The translations under genes and the position numbers were made by a program. Under the pieces are notes generated by a model. That model was given only the letters and a program-made list of their open reading frames with translations. It did not search any database and was not told where the DNA came from. A stretch of 64,000 nucleotides of DNA from Ampullimonas aquatilis (GTDB lineage: Bacteria; Pseudomonadota; Gammaproteobacteria; Burkholderiales; Burkholderiaceae_D): positions 124,001 through 188,000 of the forward strand of contig NZ_CP183834.1 of the NCBI RefSeq assembly GCF_049675895.1. Direction: 5' to 3'. Position 1 is the first letter of the stretch. Each line of letters starts with the position of its first letter. Positions 25,367 to 34,680 of the stretch are shown here, one piece after another.

Positions 25367-26590
25367 CTATAGCGTATGACTGCGATCACCGCGCATAAAT
25401 CCGCTGGCACCGTGATCGGCTGATTTGGCAAAGGCAATCACCTTGAACAGCTCACCCATTTCTGCTTCAGACACCAGTTTTTGCAATGCATTGGCTTGCG
25501 GCAGATAGTTCGCCATCTGGCTGGGATCAAGTTGTGCCAAACGGTCGGTCAAGCCGCAATTAATGAGAAAGCGAGCCTGGCTGGTGTAGCCAAGCAATTC
25601 CAGAGCAGCTTCTTGGCCAGCAGCGGCAATCGCAGAAAAATTGACATGGGCGGTAATGTCCTGCAAACCCGGTAGATAAAACGGATCGTCGTGCGCATGA
25701 TGCCGGTAATGACACATCAGGGTGCCTTCGTTGCGTTGCGGGTGATAGTACTCATGTGCCGGAAAGCCATAATCAATCATTACGATATAACCCTGTTCCA
25801 GGGCTTGACCCAACGAGCGCATAAAACCCTGTTCAGCAGCATGGGTTTCATACAAATAGGGATCATTGGTGGGTGTCCAGTCGGGAAGGGCTTCTCGAGG
25901 ATGGTTTGTTGCGTCGGCAGGACGGTCCGCAAAGGCAAACCAGCCATCGGCTGGTGTGGTGCTGGATTCAGCCGCCTGCCACACCACACCGCGTTGCGAC
26001 CATTGGGCGTTTTGCCAATGCCACAACCCAATCGGCATGGCATCCAAGACTTCATTGCCCAGCATGATGCCCTTGAACGTGCTTGGCAGGCTGTCCAGCC
26101 ATTGCACCTTGTGCGCGTGCTCGGGTACCAGTTGCTGCAGGGTAGCACGTTGTCGTTCGCGCAGATCTCCCGACAATTCAATAATCCAGTATTGCTCACA
26201 AGGCGTTTCAAGCCGTGCCAGTTCATTGAGTAAATGTGCTGCCAATTTGCCAGTGCCGGCGCCAAATTCCATGATTTGTGGTGCTGTGTTGGGTAGCCAT
26301 TCAGCCAGTTGGCTGGCCAGCGTCTGGCCAAACAGTGGGGTCATTTCGGGCGCGGTGACAAAGTCACTGCCATCGGATTCGAGTTGGCCAAATTTACGTG
26401 CTCCTGCTGCGTAATAGCCGAGTCCTGGCGCATAGAGCACCAATTCCATATAACGCGAAAAGGGTAGCCAGCCACCAGCCTGGACAATCTGTTCGCGCAG
26501 ATATTCGACCACTCGGACAGTGTGCGCCAGTGCATCCTGGCTAGGGACAGGTAAAATTGGATTTTGTGAAGAATTGGAGCGTGCTTTCAT
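25367..26590 (-). CDS. SAM-dependent methyltransferase, MidA/NDUFAF7 type (DUF185)
   Basis: This 407-residue cytosolic methyltransferase has FSRYMELVLYAPGLGYY (about 44-60), the SAM-binding IMEFGAGTGKLAAHLL (about 104-119) and LGNEVLDAMP (about 174-183), the conserved elements of the MidA/NDUFAF7 family. In mitochondria this enzyme methylates a complex I subunit arginine; bacterial targets are unproven. The ATG at 26590 is only 15 bases from the divergent folM start, so either transcripts are nearly leaderless or promoters lie inside the opposite gene. Confidence 0.88.
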   Translation of the reverse strand: MKARSNSSQNPILPVPSQDALAHTVRVVEYLREQIVQAGGWLPFSRYMELVLYAPGLGYYAAGARKFGQLESDGSDFVTAPEMTPLFGQTLASQLAEWLPNTAPQIMEFGAGTGKLAAHLLNELARLETPCEQYWIIELSGDLRERQRATLQQLVPEHAHKVQWLDSLPSTFKGIMLGNEVLDAMPIGLWHWQNAQWSQRGVVWQAAESSTTPADGWFAFADRPADATNHPREALPDWTPTNDPYLYETHAAEQGFMRSLGQALEQGYIVMIDYGFPAHEYYHPQRNEGTLMCHYRHHAHDDPFYLPGLQDITAHVNFSAIAAAGQEAALELLGYTSQARFLINCGLTDRLAQLDPSQMANYLPQANALQKLVSEAEMGELFKVIAFAKSADHGASGFMRGDRSHTL

Positions 26591-26605
26591 GTGCGCATTG
26601 TACTC

Positions 26606-27415
26606 ATGAGTCTTTCATCCAGTGATCAACCACTTGTCGCCGAGCTGCCCAGCCCTTTGCCTAAAGTGGCGCTGGTGACCGGGGCTGCCAAACGTGTTGG
26701 CAAGGCCATTGCAGTGGAATTGGCGCATGCCGGTTACGCAATTGGCGTGCATTATGGCCATTCACAGCAGGAGGCTGACGCCACGGTGGCGGAAATCCGT
26801 GCGTTGGGCGTGGCCGCTTTTGCCTTGCATGCCGATTTGGCTGATGAAGGCCAGACACGTGCATTGTTGTCAGCGTGTTTTGAAATGCTCGGGCCAGTCA
26901 GTGTATTGGTCAATAATGCTGCGCTATTTGAGTATGACTGTATTGGTGATATTGATTACGTCAGTCTGTTGCGTCATTTATTACCCAATCTGGCGGCACC
27001 GCTGGTCTTGACGCAAGCGCTGGCCGAAACATTGGCCGAAGGTCAAAAAGCTGTGGTGATCAATCTGCTTGATCAAAAGCTCTATAACTACAATCCGGAT
27101 TTTTTGTCCTACACCCTGACCAAGGCCGGTTTACAGGCAGCCACGACCATGCTCGCGCAGACTTTGGCACCGCGCATTCGTGTAGTTGGTGTGGCGCCTG
27201 GCATCAGCTTGCCTTCTGCGGATCAGACCGAGCAGGAGTTTCAGGTGGCACATCAACAAACGCCCTTGGGCTGTTCCTCTACACCCCAAGACATTGCGCG
27301 AACCGTGCGTTTTGTGGCCGAATCACCGGCCATCACTGGCACCACCATATTGGTGGACGGTGGTCAGCATCTGCAGGCTTTATCGCGTGATGTCATGTTG
27401 ATGAATCGGGGTTGA
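26606..27415 (+). CDS. folM: Pteridine/dihydromonapterin reductase-like SDR
   Basis: This 269-residue short-chain dehydrogenase has the pteridine-reductase cofactor motif TGAAKRVG (about 25-32), NNAALFEYD (about 100), the catalytic YTLTK (Tyr-x3-Lys, about 168-172) and a C-terminal ILVDGGQH. The Arg-containing TGxxxRxG motif distinguishes PTR1/FolM from ordinary SDRs. It reduces dihydropteridines (dihydrofolate or dihydromonapterin). It is followed after one base by folB, forming a pterin/folate pair. ATG 26606 is chosen over a GTG at 26591. Confidence 0.85.
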   Translation: MSLSSSDQPLVAELPSPLPKVALVTGAAKRVGKAIAVELAHAGYAIGVHYGHSQQEADATVAEIRALGVAAFALHADLADEGQTRALLSACFEMLGPVSVLVNNAALFEYDCIGDIDYVSLLRHLLPNLAAPLVLTQALAETLAEGQKAVVINLLDQKLYNYNPDFLSYTLTKAGLQAATTMLAQTLAPRIRVVGVAPGISLPSADQTEQEFQVAHQQTPLGCSSTPQDIARTVRFVAESPAITGTTILVDGGQHLQALSRDVMLMNRG

Positions 27416-27416
27416 G

Positions 27417-27812
27417 ATGAGCTTATTGGCCTTGCCCCAATTACGGCACTGTCGACGGATATTTTTGCGTGATGTGGCTGTGCCGGTGCAAATTGGTATT
27501 CACGATTTTGAAAAGTTGAACGCGCAACGCATACTTTTTAATGTGGATCTGTTTGTGCCGCTGCAGCAAACTACACCGCAGCAAGATAGTATTGCCGAAG
27601 TGCTGGACTATGATTTTGTGCGTGCCATCATTCATGAGCAAGCGGGCCGCACTCATATTAATTTGCAGGAAACGCTGTGCGATGAAATCGCAGCACGCCT
27701 GCTGACGCATCCGCTGGTGGTAGCGGTGCGTGTTTCAACCGAAAAACCCGATGTGTATGCCGATTGCGCCGGTGTAGGCATCGAAGTATTGCATTTCAAG
27801 GAAACCACATGA
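27417..27812 (+). CDS. folB: Dihydroneopterin aldolase
   Basis: This 131-residue folate-pathway enzyme converts 7,8-dihydroneopterin to 6-hydroxymethyl-dihydropterin and glycolaldehyde. The motifs VQIGIHDFEK (about residues 23-32), LDYDFVRAII (about 63-72), INLQETLCDEIA (about 81-92) and VSTEKPDVYADCAGVGIE near the C-terminus match FolB. It starts one base after folM and overlaps ttcA (ATGA), so the three genes are likely translated from one transcript. Confidence 0.92.
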   Translation: MSLLALPQLRHCRRIFLRDVAVPVQIGIHDFEKLNAQRILFNVDLFVPLQQTTPQQDSIAEVLDYDFVRAIIHEQAGRTHINLQETLCDEIAARLLTHPLVVAVRVSTEKPDVYADCAGVGIEVLHFKETT

Positions 27813-28753
27813 ATTTTGCTGTTCCGGAAGCGACGGATTTATCGCTGGATCGCAAAAAGGCAGAAAAGATTGCCCGCGAAAATCATAAGCTCGATAAACG
27901 TTTGTGTCGTTTGGTTGGTCAGGCCATCTCCGACTACAACATGATTGAAGCGGGTGACAAAGTCATGGTCTGTCTGTCGGGTGGCAAGGACAGTTATGCC
28001 TTGCTGGACATTCTGCTCAAGCTGCGTGAACGTGCGCCGGTGCATTTTGATATGGTGGCGGTCAATCTTGATCAAAAGCAACCTGGTTTCCCGGAACATG
28101 TTTTGCCAGAATACCTGACACAACTCAGCATCCCTTTCCATATTGAAAATCAGGATACCTACGCCATCGTCAAGCGCGTGATCCCCGAGGGAAAGACCAC
28201 ATGTTCACTTTGTTCAAGGTTGCGCCGCGGTATTTTGTACCGCGTTGCGGGTGAACTGGGGTGCAACAAGATTGCGCTTGGTCATCATCGTGATGACATC
28301 ATGGAAACCTTTTTTCTCAATCTGTTTTATGGCGGCAAGCTCAAGGGCATGCCAGCCAAACTGGTGAGTGACGACGGCAAGCATACCGTTATTCGACCAT
28401 TGGCTTATGTGCAGGAGGAAGATACTGAACGCTATGCAGTGGTTAAACAGTTTCCCATCATTCCCTGCAATCTATGTGGCAGTCAGGAAAACCTCAAGCG
28501 CCAGGAAGTCAAGGCACTGATGCGCGAATGGGATAAACGTTTTCCGGGGCGGGTTGATAATATCTTTGCTGCTTTATCCAGTATCACCCCATCACATTTG
28601 ATGGATCGTCAATTGTTTGATTTTTTCAATCTCAAACCAACAGGACTAGCTGATGCCAATGGCGATATTGCTTTTGATGAAGAGCCCTGTGCAACCGATG
28701 ACAAACTATCAAATAGCGTGGAGAGCATCATATCCATCAGTCGATTTGAGTAA
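27809..28753 (+). CDS. ttcA: tRNA 2-thiocytidine biosynthesis protein
   Basis: This 314-residue PP-loop ATPase thiolates C32 of certain tRNAs using a [4Fe-4S] cluster. The PP-loop SGGKDS lies at about 57-62, the CxxC pair CSLC at about 132-135, and the third cluster cysteine in IPCNLCGSQ near 220. ALGHHRDDIMETFFLNLFYGG is typical of TtcA. The start ATG overlaps the folB stop. The PLD gene begins one base after its stop. Confidence 0.95.
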   Translation: MNFAVPEATDLSLDRKKAEKIARENHKLDKRLCRLVGQAISDYNMIEAGDKVMVCLSGGKDSYALLDILLKLRERAPVHFDMVAVNLDQKQPGFPEHVLPEYLTQLSIPFHIENQDTYAIVKRVIPEGKTTCSLCSRLRRGILYRVAGELGCNKIALGHHRDDIMETFFLNLFYGGKLKGMPAKLVSDDGKHTVIRPLAYVQEEDTERYAVVKQFPIIPCNLCGSQENLKRQEVKALMREWDKRFPGRVDNIFAALSSITPSHLMDRQLFDFFNLKPTGLADANGDIAFDEEPCATDDKLSNSVESIISISRFE

Positions 28754-28754
28754 G

Positions 28755-30308
28755 ATGTTCATCGGCTTGATTCGTTGGCTAATCATTGGTGGCTTGATCG
28801 GATTGATGGCCGGCTGTGTCAGTCTTCCCGAGCCAGTTGACAAACATCCTTCTTATGCGCTGACCCAGCCGCAACAAACCACCCTGGGCAAAATTGCCCA
28901 GCGCTCGGTGAGCAATCCAGCGCTTTCTGGTTTCAGGCTGATTCCGACCGGTGCCGAAAAGCGCGGCATGACCTTGGCCCTGATGCAAAAAGCCGAGAAA
29001 ACCATCGACATGCAGTATTTTGTCTTCAATGACGACAACTCCGGCAAGGCCTTGCTGGAGCAGGCGCAAATCGCTGCACACAGTGGTGTGCGGGTCCGTT
29101 TATTGATTGATGATTACCATACGGCTGGCAAGGATGGACTGTTTGCCCAGGTGGCTCAGCAGGCCAATATTGAGATTCGCTTGTTCAATCCATTTGCTGC
29201 TGCACGAGATTCGTTATTGACGCGAGTATTCACATCCATCCAGCGTTTTGAAGAACTCAATCACCGCATGCACAACAAATTATTCATTGCCGATAATGCG
29301 ATTGTACTGACCGGCGGACGCAATGTTGGCGATGAAAATTTCGACAGTAATCCGGACAACTTTGTGATTGATCTGGATTTGCTGGTGACGGGTAAAGTCG
29401 TCAAGGATTTATCCAAGACTTTTGATGATTATTGGAATAGCAGCCTCGCTTATCCGGTTGCCACTTTCAAAAATAATCATATGAATTTGCGTGATGCCAA
29501 TGAGGCTAATCAAAAGCCTTTGGTCGAAGATCGTGAATGTGAATGTTTAATTGCTTCACATAAGCTGCTTAGCGAACTTGAGAGTGGTCAACTGGAGTTA
29601 CTTAATGCCCCTGCCTATGTGGTGGTGGACCAGCCGGAAAAAGCGATTGATGGCAAGGTACCCGACACAGCATATGATGATGCGATTACCCTGGCCAGAA
29701 AGGCCAGGCAGGAAATCTTTTTTCTCAATCCTTATTTCATCCCCAAGGCTGGCATGCTTGAGCTGCTGGGCGATGCTTTAAGGCAAGGGAAAAAAGTTCA
29801 GCTATTAACCAATTCTCTGGATGCCATGGACGCGCCACTGGCATTTACACTTTATGCTAAAGAGCGTGCTGGATTATTGGCTCAGGGTATGACAATTTAT
29901 GAGTTGTCTCCCTTCAAGCCGATCAAGAATCAGGATAAATTGATGGAAGCGCACTCGCACCCTGGCATGCATGCCAAGGCGATTATTGTGGATCGGCAGG
30001 TGGTATTTATCGGTTCGGTGAATCTTGATCCGCGCTCACACAGTGAGAACACCGAGGTTGGCCTGGTGATTCGTAGTCCTGAACTCGCCAAGCAAACGCA
30101 GGTATTTATAGATCGACTCATTGAACATAGTTACCGACTCAGTTTGGTGGATCCGCCGGCAGATAGTGGCAAGGTTGGTAAGGTGATTCAATGGCAGGGT
30201 GGTGCGGATTTACATCATGAGGTACGTGATCATGAACCGGGAAAAAAGGGCTGGGCATTACCTCTGTTACAGTTGATTACACCTTTGTTGCCTGAAAAAC
30301 TCTTTTAA
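28755..30308 (+). CDS. Phospholipase D family lipoprotein, ClsC/cardiolipin-synthase-like
   Basis: This 517-residue protein has a lipoprotein signal ending LMAGC (Cys at about residue 20) and two HKD phosphatidyltransferase motifs, HNKLFIAD (about 172-179) and HAKAIIVD (about 404-411). It resembles the ClsC/YmdC branch of cardiolipin synthases, which condenses phospholipids at the membrane surface. The frame opens at 28653 inside ttcA, but ATG 28755 gives the proper lipoprotein start. Cardiolipin synthase activity is inferred; a nuclease or other phosphodiesterase is less likely given the architecture. Confidence 0.82.
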   Translation: MFIGLIRWLIIGGLIGLMAGCVSLPEPVDKHPSYALTQPQQTTLGKIAQRSVSNPALSGFRLIPTGAEKRGMTLALMQKAEKTIDMQYFVFNDDNSGKALLEQAQIAAHSGVRVRLLIDDYHTAGKDGLFAQVAQQANIEIRLFNPFAAARDSLLTRVFTSIQRFEELNHRMHNKLFIADNAIVLTGGRNVGDENFDSNPDNFVIDLDLLVTGKVVKDLSKTFDDYWNSSLAYPVATFKNNHMNLRDANEANQKPLVEDRECECLIASHKLLSELESGQLELLNAPAYVVVDQPEKAIDGKVPDTAYDDAITLARKARQEIFFLNPYFIPKAGMLELLGDALRQGKKVQLLTNSLDAMDAPLAFTLYAKERAGLLAQGMTIYELSPFKPIKNQDKLMEAHSHPGMHAKAIIVDRQVVFIGSVNLDPRSHSENTEVGLVIRSPELAKQTQVFIDRLIEHSYRLSLVDPPADSGKVGKVIQWQGGADLHHEVRDHEPGKKGWALPLLQLITPLLPEKLF

Positions 30309-30438
30309 CGGCACAGCCAAGGCGCATTTTGTGACCTATTCAGCCTATTTCCGTACCACCTTCACAATCCGCATTCCTGGCGCGTTTATGGCAAAAACTG
30401 CGTGCTAGAATTTTTTCATTCTATTTAATTTCTACACC

Positions 30439-31806
30439 ATGAATATAGTCATTCTCGCAGCCGGTAAAGGCAAACGCATGATGTCCGCCATGCCCAAGGT
30501 ATTGCATCCGGTGGCGGGTAAACCCATGCTGGGGCACGTCATCGACAATGCCCGACAATTGCAACTTGAACGGGGCCAGATTGTGGTGGTCATTGGTCAT
30601 GGTGCCGAACAGGTAGAGCAGCAATGTGCCGCCAATGACATTCAATTTGTCATGCAGGCCGAACAGCTTGGTACTGGCCATGCCGTCATGCAAGCCATTC
30701 CCTATTTGAATGATGCTGTACCAACCTTGGTGTTATATGGCGATGTGCCATTAACGCGGGTTGCAACGCTACAAGCTTTGATAGCCGCAGCGGGCGCAGA
30801 TGCTTTGGCGATTCTCACCGTGGTGATGGATGATCCAACCGGTTATGGCCGGATTGTGCGTAATGCCAATCAACAGATCGTGCGGATTGTTGAGCAGAAA
30901 GATGCCAGTGCCGATGAGCAGGCTATCACCGAAGTAAATACTGGCATCATGGTCATGCCGACGCCGTTTTTGAAAGGCTGTTTGCCACAATTGAAAAACA
31001 ATAATGCGCAAGGTGAATACTATCTGACCGATGTGGTTGGTGCTGCACTCCAACAACAATTGCGGATTACAACAGCGCATCCCGCTGCGATTTATGAAAC
31101 GCTCGGTGTCAACAGCAAGGTGCAACTGGCTGAACTGGAGCGGATTCATCAACGTAACTTGGCCACGCAGTTACTGGAAGTCGGCGTCACGCTGATTGAT
31201 CCGGCCCGGATTGATATTCGGGGTAACTTGCAATGTGGCCGTGATGTCACTATTGATGTCAATAATGTATTTGAAGGCAAGGTCCAGCTGGGTGATGGTG
31301 TACAGATTGGCCCCAACTGCGTAATCAAAAATGCATGCATTGCTGCTGGTACCAAGCTGGCAGCTTTTACGCATATTGAGGATGCGGTCGTGGGTGAGCA
31401 GGCAATGATTGGCCCATTTGCCCGTTTGCGCCCAGGCACCGAGCTGGCTAATGAAGTGCATATTGGTAATTTTGTCGAAGTAAAAAACAGCCAGATTGCG
31501 GCGCAGTCCAAAGTCAATCATCTGGCCTATATTGGCGATGCCACAATCGGCGAGCGCGTCAATATTGGTGCGGGTACCATTACCTGCAATTATGATGGTG
31601 CCAACAAACATCGCACCATTATTGAAGATGATGCCTTTATCGGTTCTGACTCGCAACTGGTTGCACCGGTTCGGGTTGGCAAGGGCGCTACACTCGGTGC
31701 TGGCACCACACTCACCAAGGATGCACCGGACAATGCGCTGACTGTTTCGCGTGCCAGACAGATTAGCCTTGCTGGTTGGCAACGTCCCGTTAAAGTGAAA
31801 AAGTGA
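30439..31806 (+). CDS. glmU: Bifunctional GlcNAc-1-P uridyltransferase / GlcN-1-P acetyltransferase
   Basis: This 455-residue enzyme makes UDP-GlcNAc for peptidoglycan and LPS. The N-terminal pyrophosphorylase has ILAAGKGKRMMSAMPKVLH (about 5-23); note GKGKRM where GxGTRM is usual. The C-terminal half is a left-handed beta helix of hexapeptide repeats with the acetyltransferase motifs (GPFARLRPG, NFVEVKNS, GTITCNYDG). Full length. It is paired with glmS downstream, the common Burkholderiales order. Confidence 0.96.
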   Translation: MNIVILAAGKGKRMMSAMPKVLHPVAGKPMLGHVIDNARQLQLERGQIVVVIGHGAEQVEQQCAANDIQFVMQAEQLGTGHAVMQAIPYLNDAVPTLVLYGDVPLTRVATLQALIAAAGADALAILTVVMDDPTGYGRIVRNANQQIVRIVEQKDASADEQAITEVNTGIMVMPTPFLKGCLPQLKNNNAQGEYYLTDVVGAALQQQLRITTAHPAAIYETLGVNSKVQLAELERIHQRNLATQLLEVGVTLIDPARIDIRGNLQCGRDVTIDVNNVFEGKVQLGDGVQIGPNCVIKNACIAAGTKLAAFTHIEDAVVGEQAMIGPFARLRPGTELANEVHIGNFVEVKNSQIAAQSKVNHLAYIGDATIGERVNIGAGTITCNYDGANKHRTIIEDDAFIGSDSQLVAPVRVGKGATLGAGTTLTKDAPDNALTVSRARQISLAGWQRPVKVKK

Positions 31807-31902
31807 AACTCATCGAGTTGATTCGATGACTTATTGAAAAATTGACATTCCTATCTGGTTGAAATTTCAAATATTTGATCAGATTGTTATCTGGAGCTGC
31901 TT

Positions 31903-33744
31903 ATGTGTGGAATCGTCTGTGCTGTTGCCAATCGCAATATTGTGCCGATCCTGATTGAAGGCCTGAAAAAACTTGAATATCGCGGTTATGATTCTGCCGG
32001 TTTGGCTTTGGTGGTAGGTGATCATATTGAGCGCTTGCGAAGTGTGGGGCGTGTGGCAGAACTGGAAGCTCAGGCTAAAACTACTGATGCCAATGCGGTG
32101 ACAGGTATTGCTCATACCCGCTGGGCGACACATGGCGTGCCTTCGGAGCGTAATGCGCATCCCCATATTTCTGCACGCGATGGTATTGAAATTGCGGTTG
32201 TACATAACGGTATTATTGAAAACCATGAGCCGATTCGTGCCCAGTTGAAAGAGCTGGGTTATGTGTTCACTTCTGAAACCGATACCGAAGTCATTGTTCA
32301 TCTTTTGCATCATCTGGTAAGTAAGGGCAATAATCTGCTGGAGGCTGTCAAAAAAGCCTCGCACACGCTGGAAGGTTTGTTTGCCATTGGCGCCATTCAC
32401 GCAGCACAACCCGATGTTGTGGTCGCTGCCCGCAAAGGTGCACCTTTGCTACTGGGTGTGGGGGAGGGTGAAAATTTTCTGGCTTCTGATACTTCTGCCT
32501 TGCTGCAAGTAACACGCAATGTGGTTTATCTGGAAGAAGGCGATGTGGTGTTGATTCGCAAAACGGCTTATGAAATTTATGATGTGAATGGTCATGCCAC
32601 GCAACGGCCAGTGGTGGAATCCAAGCTTTCTGCCGATGCAGTCGAGTTGGGCAAGTTTGACCACTACATGCAAAAAGAAATTTTTGAACAACCCAGCGCG
32701 ATTGCGGCCACGCTTGAAATGGTCAGTAATGCCACCGCTTTGTCACCGGGCTTGTTTGGTGCCGAAGCCGAAGCCATCTTCAAAGAGACTAAACAGATTT
32801 TAATTTTGGCATGTGGCACCAGCTACCATGCCGGTTGTGTGGCTCGTTACTGGATTGAGTCGCTGGCTGGTGTACCAGTGAGTGTGGAGATTGCCAGTGA
32901 GTATCGTTATCGCGAAAGTGTGTCACTGCCAGGCACTTTGGTGATTACCATTTCCCAGTCCGGTGAAACGGCGGATACCTTGGCGGCATTACAATTTGCC
33001 AAAGCCCGTGGCATGCACAATACGCTCACCATTTGCAATGTGCCCGAATCGGCCTTGATCCGTAATTCCAGGCTGCGCTTTCTCACGCGTGCCGGTCCCG
33101 AGATTGGTGTGGCTTCCACCAAAGCCTTCACCACACAATTGGCCGCCTTGTTTGTATTGACTCTGGTGCTCGCCAAAATGCATGGCCGTCTCTCTGAAGG
33201 TAAAGAGCAGGAATTGCTTGCGCAGTTGCGTCACTTGCCAGTTGCCATGAGCAATGTTTTGGCCGTGGAAGAAGAAGTGAAGAATTGGGCCAGGCATTTT
33301 GCCGACAAACAGCATGCCTTGTTCCTGGGCCGTGGCGTGCATTACCCCATCGCCATGGAAGGCGCACTCAAGCTCAAGGAAATCACCTACATTCATGCCG
33401 AGGCCTATGCTGCAGGTGAGTTGAAGCACGGGCCATTGGCCTTGGTGGATGCCAATATGCCGGTAGTCACGATCGCGCCCAATGACATTCTGATTGAAAA
33501 ACTCAAGTCCAATATGCAGGAAGTCAGTGCCCGTGGTGGCGAGTTGTATGTCTTTGCTGACCGTAATTCAAAGGTGGAAGCGAGTGATGGCGTGCACGTG
33601 ATTCATCTGGTGGATCACGCAGGTTGGTTGTCGCCAATTTTGCATACCCTGCCATTGCAACTACTGTCTTATCATGTGGCCTTGGTGCGTGGTACCGATG
33701 TGGACAAGCCACGCAATCTGGCCAAGTCGGTGACCGTGGAATAA
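31903..33744 (+). CDS. glmS: Glutamine-fructose-6-phosphate aminotransferase (isomerizing)
   Basis: This 613-residue enzyme makes glucosamine-6-phosphate. The start MCGIVCAV exposes the Ntn catalytic Cys after Met removal; the glutaminase domain (1-240, RWATHG, TDTEVI) is followed by two SIS sugar-isomerase domains with ACGTSYHA, SQSGETADT and the C-terminal PRNLAKSVTVE. No glmS ribozyme is expected in this lineage and none was seen. This is the last clear core gene before AT-rich accessory DNA. Confidence 0.97.
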   Translation: MCGIVCAVANRNIVPILIEGLKKLEYRGYDSAGLALVVGDHIERLRSVGRVAELEAQAKTTDANAVTGIAHTRWATHGVPSERNAHPHISARDGIEIAVVHNGIIENHEPIRAQLKELGYVFTSETDTEVIVHLLHHLVSKGNNLLEAVKKASHTLEGLFAIGAIHAAQPDVVVAARKGAPLLLGVGEGENFLASDTSALLQVTRNVVYLEEGDVVLIRKTAYEIYDVNGHATQRPVVESKLSADAVELGKFDHYMQKEIFEQPSAIAATLEMVSNATALSPGLFGAEAEAIFKETKQILILACGTSYHAGCVARYWIESLAGVPVSVEIASEYRYRESVSLPGTLVITISQSGETADTLAALQFAKARGMHNTLTICNVPESALIRNSRLRFLTRAGPEIGVASTKAFTTQLAALFVLTLVLAKMHGRLSEGKEQELLAQLRHLPVAMSNVLAVEEEVKNWARHFADKQHALFLGRGVHYPIAMEGALKLKEITYIHAEAYAAGELKHGPLALVDANMPVVTIAPNDILIEKLKSNMQEVSARGGELYVFADRNSKVEASDGVHVIHLVDHAGWLSPILHTLPLQLLSYHVALVRGTDVDKPRNLAKSVTVE

Positions 33745-34106
33745 TTTTTTGGGCTGTTAATTGGTGATTTATACAGACTTCAATTGCACAACTATTTAGT
33801 CGTTTATTTTTAAACTTTATCTAGCTATACAAAATGGCATCTAACTTTCATGATAATTTAACTGAGAGGCGGAGCTTGGGGAAGCTGCTGTAAAAATAAA
33901 AATCCAAGATGTTAATCAGAATTAGTTATCGATGTGAGGCAGTGCTCAGATATATCATCGATTAATGAAGTTTCTATTTATGACTTATGACATGTAGGTA
34001 TTTATTGAGTATGACTCACCATTTCTAATTGATTTCGATTCGTGCGAACTTTTCTGGTGATTGTTTGGATTACCAGAAAATGATGAGAAGTAATATCCAT
34101 GCTCAA
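33745..34106. other. AT-rich intergenic stretch after glmS
   Basis: About 360 bases with no supported gene, RNA or clear terminator. Composition drops noticeably in GC compared with glmS, which marks the transition to the accessory region. No tRNA, integrase scar or direct-repeat attachment site was recognised. Confidence 0.5.
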
Positions 34107-34562
34107 CTAAATTCGGATAAGAATTACGCCAAGAAGCAAGCACGTAGCTCCTGTTAGTTTTAGCATTGTCATGGGTTGTTCTGACAGTCCAAAAAGGCCA
34201 AAATGATCCAATGTCATTGAGCCCACCATCTGGCCAACCACAATCAATACAATTGTTGTAGTCGCGCCTAGTTTAGGAATCATTAGAATACAGATAGCTA
34301 TGAAAATCGCGCCAAACAATCCACCAATCCATGTGTACCATGAAGATGTGTTATTGAAAGCATCGGTAAGTCGTGTAATTGGTGAAGTCGTCAAAGCGAT
34401 GATTAACATCACCATTACCCCCACAAAGTAGCTGGTGAAACCAGCCCACCATGTTGATCCAATGTGAGCTCTCAGGTTAGCGTTCAATACTTGTTGTATT
34501 GCCACGCTAATTCCGGCTATGACAACTAAAAATGCATAAAGCAGAAAAGATAGATTGGTCAT
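34107..34562 (-). CDS. DMT-superfamily transporter, YdcZ-type (DUF606)
   Basis: This 151-residue inner-membrane protein has five predicted helices, compatible with the YdcZ/DMT half-size transporters. The N-terminus FLLYAFLVVIAGISVAIQQVLNA and the later TTIVLIVVGQMVGSMTLDHFG are typical of the family. Such proteins may act as dimers and have unknown substrates. It is divergent from the LysR gene 118 bases away, the usual regulator-transporter pairing. Codon use is more AT-rich than in the genes up to glmS. Confidence 0.82.
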   Translation of the reverse strand: MTNLSFLLYAFLVVIAGISVAIQQVLNANLRAHIGSTWWAGFTSYFVGVMVMLIIALTTSPITRLTDAFNNTSSWYTWIGGLFGAIFIAICILMIPKLGATTTIVLIVVGQMVGSMTLDHFGLFGLSEQPMTMLKLTGATCLLLGVILIRI

Positions 34563-34680
34563 TGTGAGCTGATTGGGGTCATCAAGGAGAGACGATTTTG
34601 ACGCTGATCAATCAATAACACAAATACCAATTAATGATCAAAGGTATAACATAAAGGCATGCCTTATTTGGAGTTGAATC

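Noticed and set aside
31811..31828. CATCGA/TCGATG hairpin after glmU as a terminator
   Set aside because: Only six bp, no T-run, and glmS follows closely in the same direction, so read-through is more likely.
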